Shown piece by piece: positions 1 through 9,308 of a stretch of 64,000 nucleotides of DNA. Numbering within the stretch: position 1 is the first letter of the stretch; every line of letters begins with the position of its first letter. Source of the DNA: Oceanobacillus halophilus. GTDB taxonomy: Bacteria; Bacillota; Bacilli; Bacillales; Amphibacillaceae. The translations under genes were made by a program, and so were the position numbers. The notes under the pieces were generated by a model. The model worked only from the letters and a program-made list of their open reading frames with translations. It searched no databases and was not told the origin of the DNA. The stretch spans positions 310,001 to 374,000 of the forward strand of contig NZ_RBZP01000002.1 of NCBI RefSeq assembly GCF_003628505.1. Reading direction: 5' to 3'.

Positions 1-909
1 TAGAATTTCCTGCGCTTTTTGAATCAATGCTGCAGCTGGCGGTGAGCCTGCTGTACCCATACGAGGCTTCGTTGTCACCTTCGTTTCTTTTGCTTTTGGA
101 TCGTTCACTAGCATATTAACAACGGTCGGTGCTCCACATAGTAAGCTGATGCCTTTTTGCTCGAATAAATCAAGAATTAGCGGCGGATCCACTTTTCGTA
201 AACAAACATGAGTTGCCCCTGCTGCTGTTATAGCCCAAACACCGCCCCAGCCATTTGCATGGAACATAGGCAATGTATGAAGGTAAACATCATTATGTTT
301 GACATCTAAGTGATTCATAAAGTTGGCTGCGTTGATGTAGTTACTGCGATGGGTTTGCATCACGCCTTTAGGCTTTGAAGTCGTTCCACTGGTGTAGTTC
401 AAGGTTAGTAATTGATTTTCATCAATCTCTACTTCTGGAGGTGTAGTTGCTTTTGCATGTTGTAGAAAAGAATCGTATTCTATGCTTTTAAGAGAAGATT
501 TCTGTCCTTCCACAGGGACTAGGATGATTTGTTCTAAGGAGAGATTATCAACAATTTCTTCAATAGGTGCTGCAAATTCCTCATCAACAATTAACATTTT
601 TGCATCACTATGATTAATAATATATTCCATATCAGAAGCTGAAATTCGATAGTTTAACGGAACCATTACCGCACCAAGCTGGCAAATACCATAAAAGCTC
701 TCCAGCATATAATGCGTATTTGGAAGCATTACCGCAACATGGTCGCCTTCTTTAATTCCAGCTTCAGATAAGGCAATTGCTAATTTATCGGTTCGTTCAC
801 CAAATTCCTTGTACGTAAATTCCTTATCTTCATCGATAATAGCTACCTTTTCCGGATAATATTTTACTGCTCTTCGCTTCCAGTCTAGTGGAGTCAATGG
901 GGTAAACAT
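1..909 (-). CDS. AMP-forming acyl-CoA synthetase, N-terminal part (gene runs off the left edge)
   Basis: Open frame of 303 codons from an ATG at 909 to the window edge; the C-terminal roughly 200 residues lie outside. It opens with a typical ligase N-terminus and carries the AMP-binding P-loop YTSGTTSKPKG at about residues 172-182, followed by an LPMFHANGWG segment. The family activates a carboxylic acid with ATP and CoA through an acyl-adenylate in the cytoplasm. A clear AAAGGAG site lies about 9 bases before the start. It follows the enoyl-CoA isomerase-like gene by 21 bases, so it is probably the third gene of an operon with that gene and the racemase upstream. Substrate cannot be called; the family includes medium- and long-chain fatty acid ligases. 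Family certain, chain specificity unknown. Confidence 0.93.
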   Translation of the reverse strand, partial: MFTPLTPLDWKRRAVKYYPEKVAIIDEDKEFTYKEFGERTDKLAIALSEAGIKEGDHVAVMLPNTHYMLESFYGICQLGAVMVPLNYRISASDMEYIINHSDAKMLIVDEEFAAPIEEIVDNLSLEQIILVPVEGQKSSLKSIEYDSFLQHAKATTPPEVEIDENQLLTLNYTSGTTSKPKGVMQTHRSNYINAANFMNHLDVKHNDVYLHTLPMFHANGWGGVWAITAAGATHVCLRKVDPPLILDLFEQKGISLLCGAPTVVNMLVNDPKAKETKVTTKPRMGTAGSPPAAALIQKAQEIL

Positions 910-930
910 AATGAGTCATCTCCTTTTCGT

Positions 931-1710
931 TTATTTTCCCGTAAAATGAGGCTTACGTTTTTCTATAAATGCTGCTCTTCCTTCTTTAAAATCATTCGAT
1001 TGGAACGTAACAGCCTGTCCATAAGCCTCTAATTGAAGGGCATCTTCTATGGACATATATGGTGCCTGATGCAAGATTCGTTTCGCCATTCCTAATGTTT
1101 TGGTTGGCCCTTTGGCTAAAGAAACAGCAAGTTCTCGACCCTTTTCAATTACCTGACCTTCTTCTGTGACCTCATTAATTAAACCGTATTCCTTCGCTTC
1201 CTTTGCTTTAAGCTTTTTCCCTGTAAAAATTAATTCACTTGCCACATGCATCCCTACTTTTTGCGGAAGAAAATACAAACCGCCAAAGTCGGGAATAGCA
1301 CCAACCTGAGAAAAAATCTCAGAGAAAATAGCATTCTCGTCTGCGAATACGATGTCACATGCAAATGCAATATTACATCCCGCCCCTACGGCAGGACCAT
1401 GAACCGCAGCTATAACAGGCTTTTCCATTTGATAAAGACCAAGTACTGCATCCTGACCTGCTTGCAAAAACTCTCTAACTTCCACTGGGTTATCAATATC
1501 AATCCCAAAATCCTTTAAATCGCCACCTGCACAAAAACCCTTTCCGTTTCCATAAACCAAAACAGTACGAACATCCGGATTGGATTTTGCCTCAGATACA
1601 GCTTTCGTTAAATCTACCGCTAAATCGTTATTTAATGCATTCAGTTTTTCTGGGCGATTAAGAATGATTTCAAAGACGCCATCCTGAAAATGTGTGTTGA
1701 CTGTAGCCAT
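931..1710 (-). CDS. Enoyl-CoA hydratase/isomerase family protein, isomerase-like
   Basis: A 259-residue crotonase-fold protein, normal length for the family, with the oxyanion-hole segments (AGGDLKDF near residue 61 and GPAVGAGCN near 105-113). Both glutamates of true enoyl-CoA hydratases are missing: the GCE position reads GCN and the second is not Glu. An Asp sits in IPDFGG (D141), as in PaaG-type enoyl-CoA isomerases. I therefore infer double-bond isomerisation of an unsaturated acyl-CoA rather than hydration. An AGGAGG site precedes the ATG. It lies 15 bases after the racemase gene and 21 before the ligase gene, consistent with one operon. A different crotonase reaction is possible. Confidence 0.92.
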   Translation of the reverse strand: MATVNTHFQDGVFEIILNRPEKLNALNNDLAVDLTKAVSEAKSNPDVRTVLVYGNGKGFCAGGDLKDFGIDIDNPVEVREFLQAGQDAVLGLYQMEKPVIAAVHGPAVGAGCNIAFACDIVFADENAIFSEIFSQVGAIPDFGGLYFLPQKVGMHVASELIFTGKKLKAKEAKEYGLINEVTEEGQVIEKGRELAVSLAKGPTKTLGMAKRILHQAPYMSIEDALQLEAYGQAVTFQSNDFKEGRAAFIEKRKPHFTGK

Positions 1711-1725
1711 TGTATGCCTCCTGTA

Positions 1726-2850
1726 TTAGCTTAATATACTTTTTTCTTGAAGAATCTGCTGTGTATGCTCCCCAAGTTCTGGCGCTTTTGTTTTAATTTT
1801 TCCAGGCGTTTCTGATAGTTTAATAGGAACGCCAATATATTTCTTCTGATCAAATAGAGTTTGAATCATATCCCTTGCAATCACCTGTGGATTGCTAATT
1901 ACTTCATTATATGTAAGGACTGGTGTCACACATGCCTCCACTCCAGAAAATGCTTCTGTCCATTCCTCCAGAGTCTTTTCCATAATAATTGTTTGAATTT
2001 CATATTTCATGCGATACTGCTCGTTAAGTGATGCGTCTAAAAGCGGTATAAGGTCTTCTCTCTCAATCACTGTACAAAAGTTCTTCCAGAATTTAGGCTC
2101 AAGTGCTCCTACAGAAAGATAGCGTCCATCTTTTGTTTCATACACTGCATAGCAAGCACGACCACCATCTAAAAGCTGCTCCCCTCTATGTGGAAGGACA
2201 TCCGTAGATAAATAGTTTGGCAATGTTGCCTGTAACCATGACAGGACACCATCCATCATAGAGATGTCCACAAATTGCCCTTTCCCGGAGTCCTTCCTTT
2301 CCATTAAGGCTAGTAAAATTCCAATTGTTGCTGGCAGTGCACCCCCACCAATATCCGCAATTTGCGTTGCCGGAACGACTGGCTTCCCATCTTTTTCTCC
2401 CATTAAATCAAGCAGACCTGTCAAACTTATGTAATTAATATCATGGCCCGGAAGATTTGCGTATGGACCAGTCTGACCATAACCGGTTATCGCACAATAA
2501 ATTAGACTTGGGTTGATCTCCTTTAAAACAGAGTAATCAAGACCTAACTTTTCCATAACCCCAGGACGAAATGACTCGACAACCACATCCGCTTGTTTTA
2601 CAAGATCTTTAAAATGGGCTTTTCCTTCTTCCTTTTTCAAGTCCAAACAAATACTTTTCTTGTTTCGATTAAGCGAATGGAAAAATGCACTATTGTTATC
2701 TACCTTTGGTTGGTAGTCTCGTAGATAATCACCAGTGTTTGGCGCTTCCACTTTAATGACTTCTGCTCCGAAATCTGCGAGAAGCATGGTGCAGAAGGGT
2801 CCTGGTAGGAGGCGGGTTAAGTCTAGGATTTTGATGGATTTTAGTGGCAT
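1726..2850 (-). CDS. Alpha-methylacyl-CoA racemase-like CaiB/BaiF family protein
   Basis: A 374-residue family III CoA-transferase fold. The segment GHDINY (residues 135-140) and the segment QIADIGGG (163-170) match alpha-methylacyl-CoA racemase, whose catalytic pair is a His and an Asp in exactly these motifs (here H136 and D166). That favours a racemase of 2-methyl-branched acyl-CoA over a carnitine-type CoA transferase. Racemisation from 2R to 2S is needed before dehydrogenation of branched chains such as isoprenoid acids. A strong AAAGGAGG site precedes the ATG. The gene heads a tight three-gene operon with an isomerase-like crotonase and an acyl-CoA ligase. The racemase call is by motif recall and has not been tested by a tree. 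Confidence 0.9.
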   Translation of the reverse strand: MPLKSIKILDLTRLLPGPFCTMLLADFGAEVIKVEAPNTGDYLRDYQPKVDNNSAFFHSLNRNKKSICLDLKKEEGKAHFKDLVKQADVVVESFRPGVMEKLGLDYSVLKEINPSLIYCAITGYGQTGPYANLPGHDINYISLTGLLDLMGEKDGKPVVPATQIADIGGGALPATIGILLALMERKDSGKGQFVDISMMDGVLSWLQATLPNYLSTDVLPHRGEQLLDGGRACYAVYETKDGRYLSVGALEPKFWKNFCTVIEREDLIPLLDASLNEQYRMKYEIQTIIMEKTLEEWTEAFSGVEACVTPVLTYNEVISNPQVIARDMIQTLFDQKKYIGVPIKLSETPGKIKTKAPELGEHTQQILQEKSILS

Positions 2851-3353
2851 GGCGGAGCCTCCTTTCTTGATAAATGAATAAATTGTTGAATAATTTGCAG
2901 TTTTGAAATCGATTACAATTTATTTTAATGTTTGTGGAATTAATTGTCAATAAATTAAGTGAATTTATATTAGTCTGCCTTTTGGAGAGGGTTGCTAAGT
3001 AATATATATTTTTCAATACTAGAGGAAAAGGGGGTCTATAAAATCAATCAAATAGATACTATTTTGAAGTTGAAGATATAAATTGTGTCTAATAAGGAAA
3101 GAATATTAAAAACTAGAGTTATAATGACTAAAAAAACGACTCTAAATTAAAAAATTATAAATTTAGAGTCGTCTTATTCTCTACCAGATTGCGATCATTA
3201 GTTTTTTAATAATCTCACGCAAATGTAGTAGTCTTTTTATGTGTAGAGTTCTAATCAACTTCATGAAAAATACAAACGAAAAACTAAAAATATTGTTGAT
3301 ATATATGTTATTATGATTACAAATTGGACAAAGTAATATTCTTATTCTGAGCC
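2851..3353. other. Intergenic stretch between racemase and acyl-CoA dehydrogenase genes
   Basis: About 500 AT-rich bases. It holds the minus-strand terminator at 3136-3172, and presumably the promoter of the racemase operon. I could not pick a convincing -35/-10 pair. The short frame spanning 2753-3016 is mostly the shadow of the racemase start and has no ribosome binding site. Confidence 0.6.
3136..3172 (-). terminator. Rho-independent terminator after the acyl-CoA dehydrogenase operon
   Basis: Perfect 13-base inverted repeat: ACGACTCTAAATT at 3136-3148 pairs with 3160-3172, with an 11-base loop. Read on the minus strand the stem is followed by a run of T (the plus-strand A run at 3130-3135). 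It lies about 180 bases after the stop of the gene ending at 3354 and should end the transcript coming from the right. Confidence 0.8.
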
Positions 3354-4538
3354 TTATTTTTTATTTTTGTTTTTAAGTATATCTCTGGCAATTGTCCAGC
3401 GATGGATTTCTGAGGCTCCCTCAATAATTCTTAATGCACGGATATTTCGATACATAAATTCTATCGGTAACTCCTTAGACAGTCCCATAGCACCATGTAA
3501 CTGCATAGCACGGTCTGCTATTCTCATTGACATTTCCGTACCAAACACTTTTAACATCGCAGCTTCCTGTCGAATATCTTTAACCCCATTATCCATTTTC
3601 CAAGCAGCATGATATGACATTAATCGTGTAGCATGAATATCAATCGCTGAATTTGCAACCCACCACTGGATAGCTTGACGTTCTGCTAGGTACTTACCGA
3701 ATGTTTTTCTCTGGTTAGAGTAATCTGACATCATTTCCAATAAGCGTTCTGACATACCCACTGAACGTTGTGCTATTTCAATACGACGTACACCTAACCG
3801 ATTTTGCATAGGTATAAATCCATTACCTATTTCCCCTAACACCTGACTTTCATCAACTTCTACATTATCGTAATATACTTCATAAGGGTGATGTGAGCCA
3901 ATAGTTGGTATACCTCGAGCAATCTTTAAACCAGGTGTACCTTTGTCAACTATAAAAGCAGTAATTCCACCATATTGCCTTTTTTCCGGATCAGTGACTG
4001 CCATTGTGATGAAAAAATTAGCATTATTGGCATTAGAAATCCAGGTTTTGGTACCATTTATTACCCATTTATCACCTTTTTTTACTGCACGTGTTTGCAT
4101 GCCTCCTATATCAGAACCAGCATTCGGTTCACTGATAGCAATAGCAGATTGATATTTACCACTAACATACGGAAGTAAGTAACGTTCTTTCTGATCCGAG
4201 TTACAACTTGAGATTAAAAAGTGAAGATTAGGAGCATCTGGTGGAAACGTAAAAGGTACAATCGTCTTTCCGAGTTCTTCCATTACAACTGCTTTAGCTA
4301 AAAACCCCAGATTTGTTCCTCCAAATTCTTCGGGAACATCCAACCCCCACAAACCTAATTCCTTAGTCTTCATAAGTAGATTTTCCTCGATATCTGCTGG
4401 AATTAGCGGAGCATCACTCAATCCACGACTTGCTTCGTTTTTCATTACCATTTCCTCTAACGGGAGTAACTCTTTTTTTACAAAATTACGTACTAATTGT
4501 TGTAGCATTACTAATTCATCAGGTAAGGTAAAATCCAT
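3354..4538 (-). CDS. Acyl-CoA dehydrogenase
   Basis: A 394-residue flavoenzyme with the usual three-part fold. It shows the FAD/substrate signature ISEPNAGSDIGG near residues 136-147, the flavin-contact segment WVINGTKTWISNA, and the C-terminal catalytic segment IIEGASEIHR, whose Glu (about E373) is the expected general base. It oxidises an acyl-CoA to the 2,3-enoyl-CoA and passes electrons to ETF. The start ATG at 4538 has GGAGG 10 bases upstream. It is the last gene of a run with a thioesterase, two crotonases and a dienoyl-CoA reductase-like SDR, and is followed by a terminator. Chain specificity is unknown. Confidence 0.95.
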   Translation of the reverse strand: MDFTLPDELVMLQQLVRNFVKKELLPLEEMVMKNEASRGLSDAPLIPADIEENLLMKTKELGLWGLDVPEEFGGTNLGFLAKAVVMEELGKTIVPFTFPPDAPNLHFLISSCNSDQKERYLLPYVSGKYQSAIAISEPNAGSDIGGMQTRAVKKGDKWVINGTKTWISNANNANFFITMAVTDPEKRQYGGITAFIVDKGTPGLKIARGIPTIGSHHPYEVYYDNVEVDESQVLGEIGNGFIPMQNRLGVRRIEIAQRSVGMSERLLEMMSDYSNQRKTFGKYLAERQAIQWWVANSAIDIHATRLMSYHAAWKMDNGVKDIRQEAAMLKVFGTEMSMRIADRAMQLHGAMGLSKELPIEFMYRNIRALRIIEGASEIHRWTIARDILKNKNKK

Positions 4539-4630
4539 CGGTATTTAACCTCCATGTAATCTATTAAAATATATTAACAAGTAACTGAAACATTTCTAAT
4601 TGACTCTTATTTACTAACTTCTCCAAAAAC

Positions 4631-5023
4631 TTAAAATTGACGAGCTATTTTCTCTATAACTGGGATACTTTTTCTTTCAGTCTTGTTAAGCATGACACTC
4701 GTGACTATTGCTTCAGTTATCTTTTCTTCTACTTGATTATAAATCTCTTGTTTGACTTCGAAACTAGAATTTCCCAATCGAAACGGTGTTGTTTTTATTT
4801 TTAGAAGGTCTCCTAATTTTGCTTCTTTTATAAAAGTAATATTTATTTTAAGAACGACAGTAGCTAAATTTTGTACATGCATATTTTCAAAAGAAATACC
4901 TGCTCTACGAAACCATTGTCCTCGAGCCTTTTCTAGATAATTTAAATATACACTGTTATTAACATGTTCAAGATCATCAATATCATCCTCTTTAACAATA
5001 ATATTTGTTATTATATCCATCAT
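4631..5023 (-). CDS. Acyl-CoA thioesterase, 4HBT hotdog family
   Basis: A 130-residue single hotdog-domain protein. The N-terminal part has the pattern of 4-hydroxybenzoyl-CoA/YbgC-type thioesterases: a Asp-rich segment EDDIDDLEHVNN, then YLNYLEKARGQWF. The C-terminal part ends with SVMLNKTERKSIPV. It should hydrolyse an acyl-CoA to acid and free CoA, either as an overflow valve or a pathway step. GGAGG lies close to two consecutive ATG codons; the second (5020) has the better spacing. It sits between the crotonase gene and the acyl-CoA dehydrogenase gene on the same strand. Substrate unknown. Confidence 0.88.
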   Translation of the reverse strand: MMDIITNIIVKEDDIDDLEHVNNSVYLNYLEKARGQWFRRAGISFENMHVQNLATVVLKINITFIKEAKLGDLLKIKTTPFRLGNSSFEVKQEIYNQVEEKITEAIVTSVMLNKTERKSIPVIEKIARQF

Positions 5024-5200
5024 TCCTCCAATTTCTATCGTTTTTATTTTATTTTTGAGTAGTGGTATCTGTAACCTAAAACGTTTAATAATAGAAACTG
5101 TACACTATTAAGCTATCTAAGAATATAATTATATTTTAATTTTTGTCATAATATATTGATACGACTTTTTTAAAGAGTTTCTATCAATTCACTATAATAG

Positions 5201-5968
5201 CTAATACCCTTTCCAAATAGGTAATCTCTTTTCTATAAATGCTCGTGCACCCTCTATTCTATCCTCACTTTCATATACATTAGGACCTATATCCATTCTT
5301 AAAGCTTGAAATAATGGCGTTCCCATCGTCTTCCAAATAGTTTCTTTCATTCTTTTTACAGATAGGGGAGCACCGTAACATATTTCTTTAGCAATTTCAT
5401 TTGCTCGTTCTTGTAATGCTGTCTGATTTGGTAAAACCTCATCAATTAATCGTATTTTAAATGCCTCGTCAGCATCTATAAGTTTCCCTGTAAAGAGTAG
5501 GTATGAAGCTACACCTGGTGAAACTATTTTAGGTAATAAGGTCGCCCCAAAACTAGCCCCCATTCCTCTTCTGGATTCCGGAAGACCTATCTTACTTTCT
5601 TTTACTGCAATGCGATAATCACTTGCAAGAGCGATCTCACATCCAGCACCAACAGCATCTCCATTTATTGCACAAACAACTGGTTTCCAAGTCTCTATAA
5701 TTGCTTCAAATATTTTCCCTCTAGTAGAAGCCCTCCTTTTTATACCAGCATTATCCTCTATAGACTCTTTTAAATCTATTCCACTACAGAAAGCTTTTTC
5801 CCCTTCTCCACTTAAAATCAAAACTCTAGCATCTTGGTCTTTTTTAAAAATATCTAGGTATTCTAGAAATTCTTTAGCTAATTGAATATTAATAGCATTT
5901 CTTCTCTCCTGGCGATTTAAGAATATATACGAAACATTACCTTCTTTTCTATAGATGAGTGAACTCAT
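5201..5968 (-). CDS. Enoyl-CoA hydratase
   Basis: A 255-residue crotonase counted from the ATG at 5968, chosen because GGAGGG lies about 6 bases before it; the longer frame up to 6010 has no such site. Both catalytic glutamates of enoyl-CoA hydratases are present, in GAGCE (E111) and GLPE (E131), and the oxyanion-hole segment CSGIDLKES lies near residue 61. It should add water across a 2-enoyl-CoA. The AGG-TQR segment of classical hydratases is replaced by MGASFGATLLP, so the acyl pocket probably differs. Same-strand neighbours are another crotonase 143 bases upstream and the thioesterase 177 bases downstream. Confidence 0.9.
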   Translation of the reverse strand: MSSLIYRKEGNVSYIFLNRQERRNAINIQLAKEFLEYLDIFKKDQDARVLILSGEGEKAFCSGIDLKESIEDNAGIKRRASTRGKIFEAIIETWKPVVCAINGDAVGAGCEIALASDYRIAVKESKIGLPESRRGMGASFGATLLPKIVSPGVASYLLFTGKLIDADEAFKIRLIDEVLPNQTALQERANEIAKEICYGAPLSVKRMKETIWKTMGTPLFQALRMDIGPNVYESEDRIEGARAFIEKRLPIWKGY

Positions 5969-6111
5969 AATTTCCCTCCAAGTTATAATTATTATTGACG
6001 TATTTCTCAAAATTTAATTAACTACTTAAAGTGTATATCTGTACTATTATTCACAATTATCAGTTAATTTATTCTGCCTTATACTTTTAAAAATTTGATT
6101 TTTTTCTTTAT

Positions 6112-6900
6112 TTATTTTCCTTTGAAATTTGGTTTCCTCTTCTCTAAAAATGCTGAGACTCCCTCCTTATGATCCTCAGTTTCTTTAATTATAGCCATAT
6201 GAGAGGAAATCATATCCAGAGCTGGTTCTAATTCGAGTCTTAGTGATTGACTTACAGATCTCTTAATCATACGAATAGCTACTTGAGGCCCTGCAGCTAT
6301 CTTTTTGGCTAACTTCATAGTTTCATCCATAAAAATTTCACTTTGGTAAACCTGATTAACTAGGCCAATTCTGTAAGCTTCTTGTGCATTTATAAAGTCA
6401 CCAGTCCAAAGAAGCTCATATGCTTTACTTTCTCCTACAAGTCTTGGTAAGAAATAGGATCCACCATCGCCAGGGATTAAACCAACTTTAACATATCCTT
6501 CATTAACCCTTGCAGTATCTGCTATCGTACGAATATCAGCCATCAATGCCATATCAAGACCCGCACCTACTGCTACACCATTAATTGCAGCAATGACGGG
6601 TTTATCTAATTCTTTTAATAACAATGGAATACGATGAATATTACCCCAAAGAACATTCTTTGAATCTAGCGGTGATCTTTTTGTCTTACTACCCATATTA
6701 CCTACATCTCCTCCAGAACAGAAGGAATCTCCAGCACCCGTAATAACTACTACATTTACATCATCATTATATTTAGCCTCTTCTAAAGCATTAACCCAAG
6801 AATCAATCATCTCTGAATTAAATGCATTTTTCTTCTCTGGTCTATTTAGGGTTATAATTTGTACATTATCCTCAATCCTAGTAATTATATTCTTTGACAT
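6112..6900 (-). CDS. Crotonase family protein without the hydratase glutamate pair
   Basis: A 262-residue crotonase from the ATG at 6900; a GTG at 6915 would extend it, but the GGAGG site lies inside that extension. The first hydratase Glu is Asp (VGAGLD, D116) and the second position is not acidic; an Asp appears in IPGDGG (D145). This is the pattern of isomerase or other specialised crotonases, so the label hydratase would be unsafe. It lies 66 bases after the dienoyl-CoA reductase-like SDR and probably shares its transcript. I infer processing of an unsaturated or substituted acyl-CoA intermediate. Confidence 0.88.
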   Translation of the reverse strand: MSKNIITRIEDNVQIITLNRPEKKNAFNSEMIDSWVNALEEAKYNDDVNVVVITGAGDSFCSGGDVGNMGSKTKRSPLDSKNVLWGNIHRIPLLLKELDKPVIAAINGVAVGAGLDMALMADIRTIADTARVNEGYVKVGLIPGDGGSYFLPRLVGESKAYELLWTGDFINAQEAYRIGLVNQVYQSEIFMDETMKLAKKIAAGPQVAIRMIKRSVSQSLRLELEPALDMISSHMAIIKETEDHKEGVSAFLEKRKPNFKGK

Positions 6901-6966
6901 TTTTAATACCTCCACTATTTATTATTTTATAACTAATAATTATTATATAAAATTATATTAGGTTGA

Positions 6967-7746
6967 CTAGACACCACCTTTGTTGAGATGCCCAGCACCG
7001 TCTATTACAAAGGATGATCCAGTGACATAACTCGCATAATCACTTACAAGATAAGACGCAAGATATGCAACTTCCTTTGGCGTACCCATCCGACCAGATG
7101 GTATTCTATTTAGTACAGCTTTTTCTAATTCTGGTGTTGACCACAGTTGTTCTGCAGCTCCTGTCCCTTCAATCGGCCCAGGTGCAATCAAATTTACTCT
7201 AATATTTTCTTGTGCCCACTCTACAGCAAGGGTCTTTGTCAAAGCAAGGACACCAGCTTTTGCAGCCGTTGAATGAGCTGTTCCCGGATTCCCTGACCAA
7301 ACATGGGTTGAACCTATATTTAAAATGTTGCCTCCAGTCTTCTGAAAAACCATCTGCCTACCCACTTCCTGACTACAATACCATGTCCCATGTAAAACAA
7401 TATCAACTACTGAATTCCATGCATTAACTGACATGTCGAGTGAGGGTACCCGGAAATTCCCAGCAGCATTATTTACCAAAATATCAATTTTTCCATTTTC
7501 TTCCACTGCTCTTCTAACCATCTTTTCTACTTGTTCAGGAGAACGAACGTCAGTTTGCGTTACTATAACTTTATTATTAAAAGTAGAAATTTCCTTAGCA
7601 GCTTTTTCTAAGTTTTCTAAATTACGACTAGCTATAACAATATCTGCTCCTAACCTTGCAAATTCCATTGCCATTGCTTTACCTAACCCTGTTGCACCTC
7701 CAGTAATTATTATTGACTTTCCTTCCAAAGCTCCCTCGGGAAGCAT
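6967..7746 (-). CDS. SDR oxidoreductase of the 2,4-dienoyl-CoA reductase type
   Basis: A 259-residue short-chain dehydrogenase with TGGATGLG in the nucleotide-binding loop. It shares features with mitochondrial-type 2,4-dienoyl-CoA reductase (DECR): NNAAGNF, the Trp-containing NAWNSVVDIVL segment, and HSTAAKAGV in place of the usual YxxxK. Absence of the canonical Tyr at that place is a DECR hallmark. It should reduce 2,4-dienoyl-CoA with NADPH, needed for unsaturated chains. The start is unclear: ATG 7746 has no good ribosome site, while GGAGGGGG sits at 7780-7787, properly spaced only for an in-frame ATC at 7773. It heads the run of crotonases, thioesterase and acyl-CoA dehydrogenase below. 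Confidence 0.9.
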   Translation of the reverse strand: MLPEGALEGKSIIITGGATGLGKAMAMEFARLGADIVIASRNLENLEKAAKEISTFNNKVIVTQTDVRSPEQVEKMVRRAVEENGKIDILVNNAAGNFRVPSLDMSVNAWNSVVDIVLHGTWYCSQEVGRQMVFQKTGGNILNIGSTHVWSGNPGTAHSTAAKAGVLALTKTLAVEWAQENIRVNLIAPGPIEGTGAAEQLWSTPELEKAVLNRIPSGRMGTPKEVAYLASYLVSDYASYVTGSSFVIDGAGHLNKGGV

Positions 7747-8300
7747 ATTATTTTCATTTTGCGATACAAAGATAAGAATCCCCCTCCATATATTTCAATA
7801 TATTATTCTGATGACTATTTAGCACATATAGAAGGTACTCGATGAGAGTTCTATCCCAATCCTCATTCGATGTATAGTTTCCATAAAAAAGGAACTAAAC
7901 TAGGTGTTATTTCTTTGATGTGATGGGGAGGAAATAGACGTAATGCACAAAGTTAAGCCTTTCTTTTCAAGTTTCCAAACACATTGTAAACTCTTGGTAA
8001 ACCTTTGAATTATTTCAAACCCGCCTTCTATAACACTAGATGTTTGTTGAATTGATTTCTTGTTTTGGCGACTTTTCTTAACTTGGCATTAGTACATCGG
8101 AATATTGCCCATCAATATGAGCTGTGAAATAAAACAGGCATTTTGATATCATTTTTTGATGTTGTTGATTCACCACCTAGCTCTTCTCTTTATTTTCTTC
8201 ACATTCATAGAATTGACATATAAAGTTATTATTGACATCTTTCACTAAGAAGAGGTCTTTTTCTTTTAAACTTTAAATTCTTTATTCTTAATATTATTAT
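7747..8300. other. Gene-poor gap with a degenerate minus-strand reading frame
   Basis: About 550 bases with no intact gene. On the minus strand between about 7890 and 8260 a frame broken by stops reads like decayed protein (for example DLFLVKDVNNNFICQFYECE and GGFEIIQRFTKSLQCVWKLE). I suspect a transposase relic but cannot name the family. The upstream signals of the SDR gene must also lie here. Confidence 0.35.
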
Positions 8301-9308
8301 TTAAATAATATCTCCGTTTTCTACCAAATGGCATGAAACAGTATGGTCTTTATTTATATTAGATTTTTCAGGTGCAAACTTGGTGCAAATATCCTCCGCG
8401 AAAGGACACCTTGTATGAAAAGTACAACCAGATGGTGGATTTTTTGGACTTGGTACATCACCATCAAGAATAATTCTTTTCTGTATCCTTCTCACCTGTT
8501 CATTTACTTTTGGAACTGAAGATAATAGTGCCTTAGTGTAAGGGTGTTTAGGATTATCAAATATTTCCTTACTTGGCCCCATTTCCACAATTTCTCCTAA
8601 ATACATTACTGCAACTCTATCACTTATATGTTGTACAACACTTAGATCATGTGAAATAAATACATATGTTAAGTCCAATTTTTCTTGTAAATCTTGAAGT
8701 AAATTTAGAAGCTGCGATTGAATTGAAACATCTAATGCAGAGACTGGTTCATCACAAATTATAAGTTGTGGGTCTAATAGTAGAGCACGTGCTATACCTA
8801 TCCTTTGTCTTTGCCCACCTGAAAACTCATGGGGATAACGGTCTAGATGATGTGCTCCTAAACCGACCATCTCAAGTATTGAAATTATTTTCTCATCTAT
8901 TTCTGACTTTGTACCATACCCATTTATAATAAGCGGCTCTCTGAGAATTTTTCTAATTGTAAGTTTGGGGTTTAAAGAACTATATGGATCTTGAAAAATT
9001 ATTTGTATATCACTCCGTACATTTTTCATTTGAAACTTATTTAATTTAAAAATATCTTTTTCATTCAAGTAGACTCTTCCCGAAGTTGCTTCTATTAGTC
9101 TCAAAATACACATGCCTGTTGTGCTTTTTCCACATCCAGATTCTCCAACAATACTAAATGTTTCTCCCTTTTTGACATTAAAACTGACGTTTTTAACTGC
9201 TTTAATCCTCTCTGTTACTCTACCTAAAACGCCTCCACGAATAGGATAATCCTTTGAAAGATTTTCTACTCTTAAAATATCCCTACTTTCTATAACGTGT
9301 GCCAACAT
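8301..9308 (-). CDS. Oligopeptide/dipeptide-type ABC transporter ATP-binding protein (OppF/DppF family)
   Basis: A 335-residue ABC ATPase with Walker A GESGCGKST near residues 57-65, signature SGGQRQRIGIARAL near 162, Walker B LIICDEPVSALD, and the C-terminal Opp/Dpp extension with a Cys-containing PSGCTFHTRCPF motif. It energises import at the inner face of the membrane together with the second ATPase. ATG 9308 follows GGAGGG, and the gene overlaps the end of the upstream ATPase gene by 19 bases, showing translational coupling. It is the last gene of the LysR-flanked operon. Substrate is unlikely to be simply peptide here, given the acyl-CoA genes in the same operon. Confidence 0.95.
   Translation of the reverse strand: MLAHVIESRDILRVENLSKDYPIRGGVLGRVTERIKAVKNVSFNVKKGETFSIVGESGCGKSTTGMCILRLIEATSGRVYLNEKDIFKLNKFQMKNVRSDIQIIFQDPYSSLNPKLTIRKILREPLIINGYGTKSEIDEKIISILEMVGLGAHHLDRYPHEFSGGQRQRIGIARALLLDPQLIICDEPVSALDVSIQSQLLNLLQDLQEKLDLTYVFISHDLSVVQHISDRVAVMYLGEIVEMGPSKEIFDNPKHPYTKALLSSVPKVNEQVRRIQKRIILDGDVPSPKNPPSGCTFHTRCPFAEDICTKFAPEKSNINKDHTVSCHLVENGDII

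Noticed and set aside
1726-2850. Carnitine-type CoA transferase (CaiB) label
   Set aside because: The GHDINY and ADIGGG motifs fit alpha-methylacyl-CoA racemase better, and no carnitine genes are present.
2753-3016. Minus-strand frame of 87 codons at the racemase start
   Set aside because: Mostly an out-of-frame shadow of the racemase gene, with no ribosome site and an unlikely composition.
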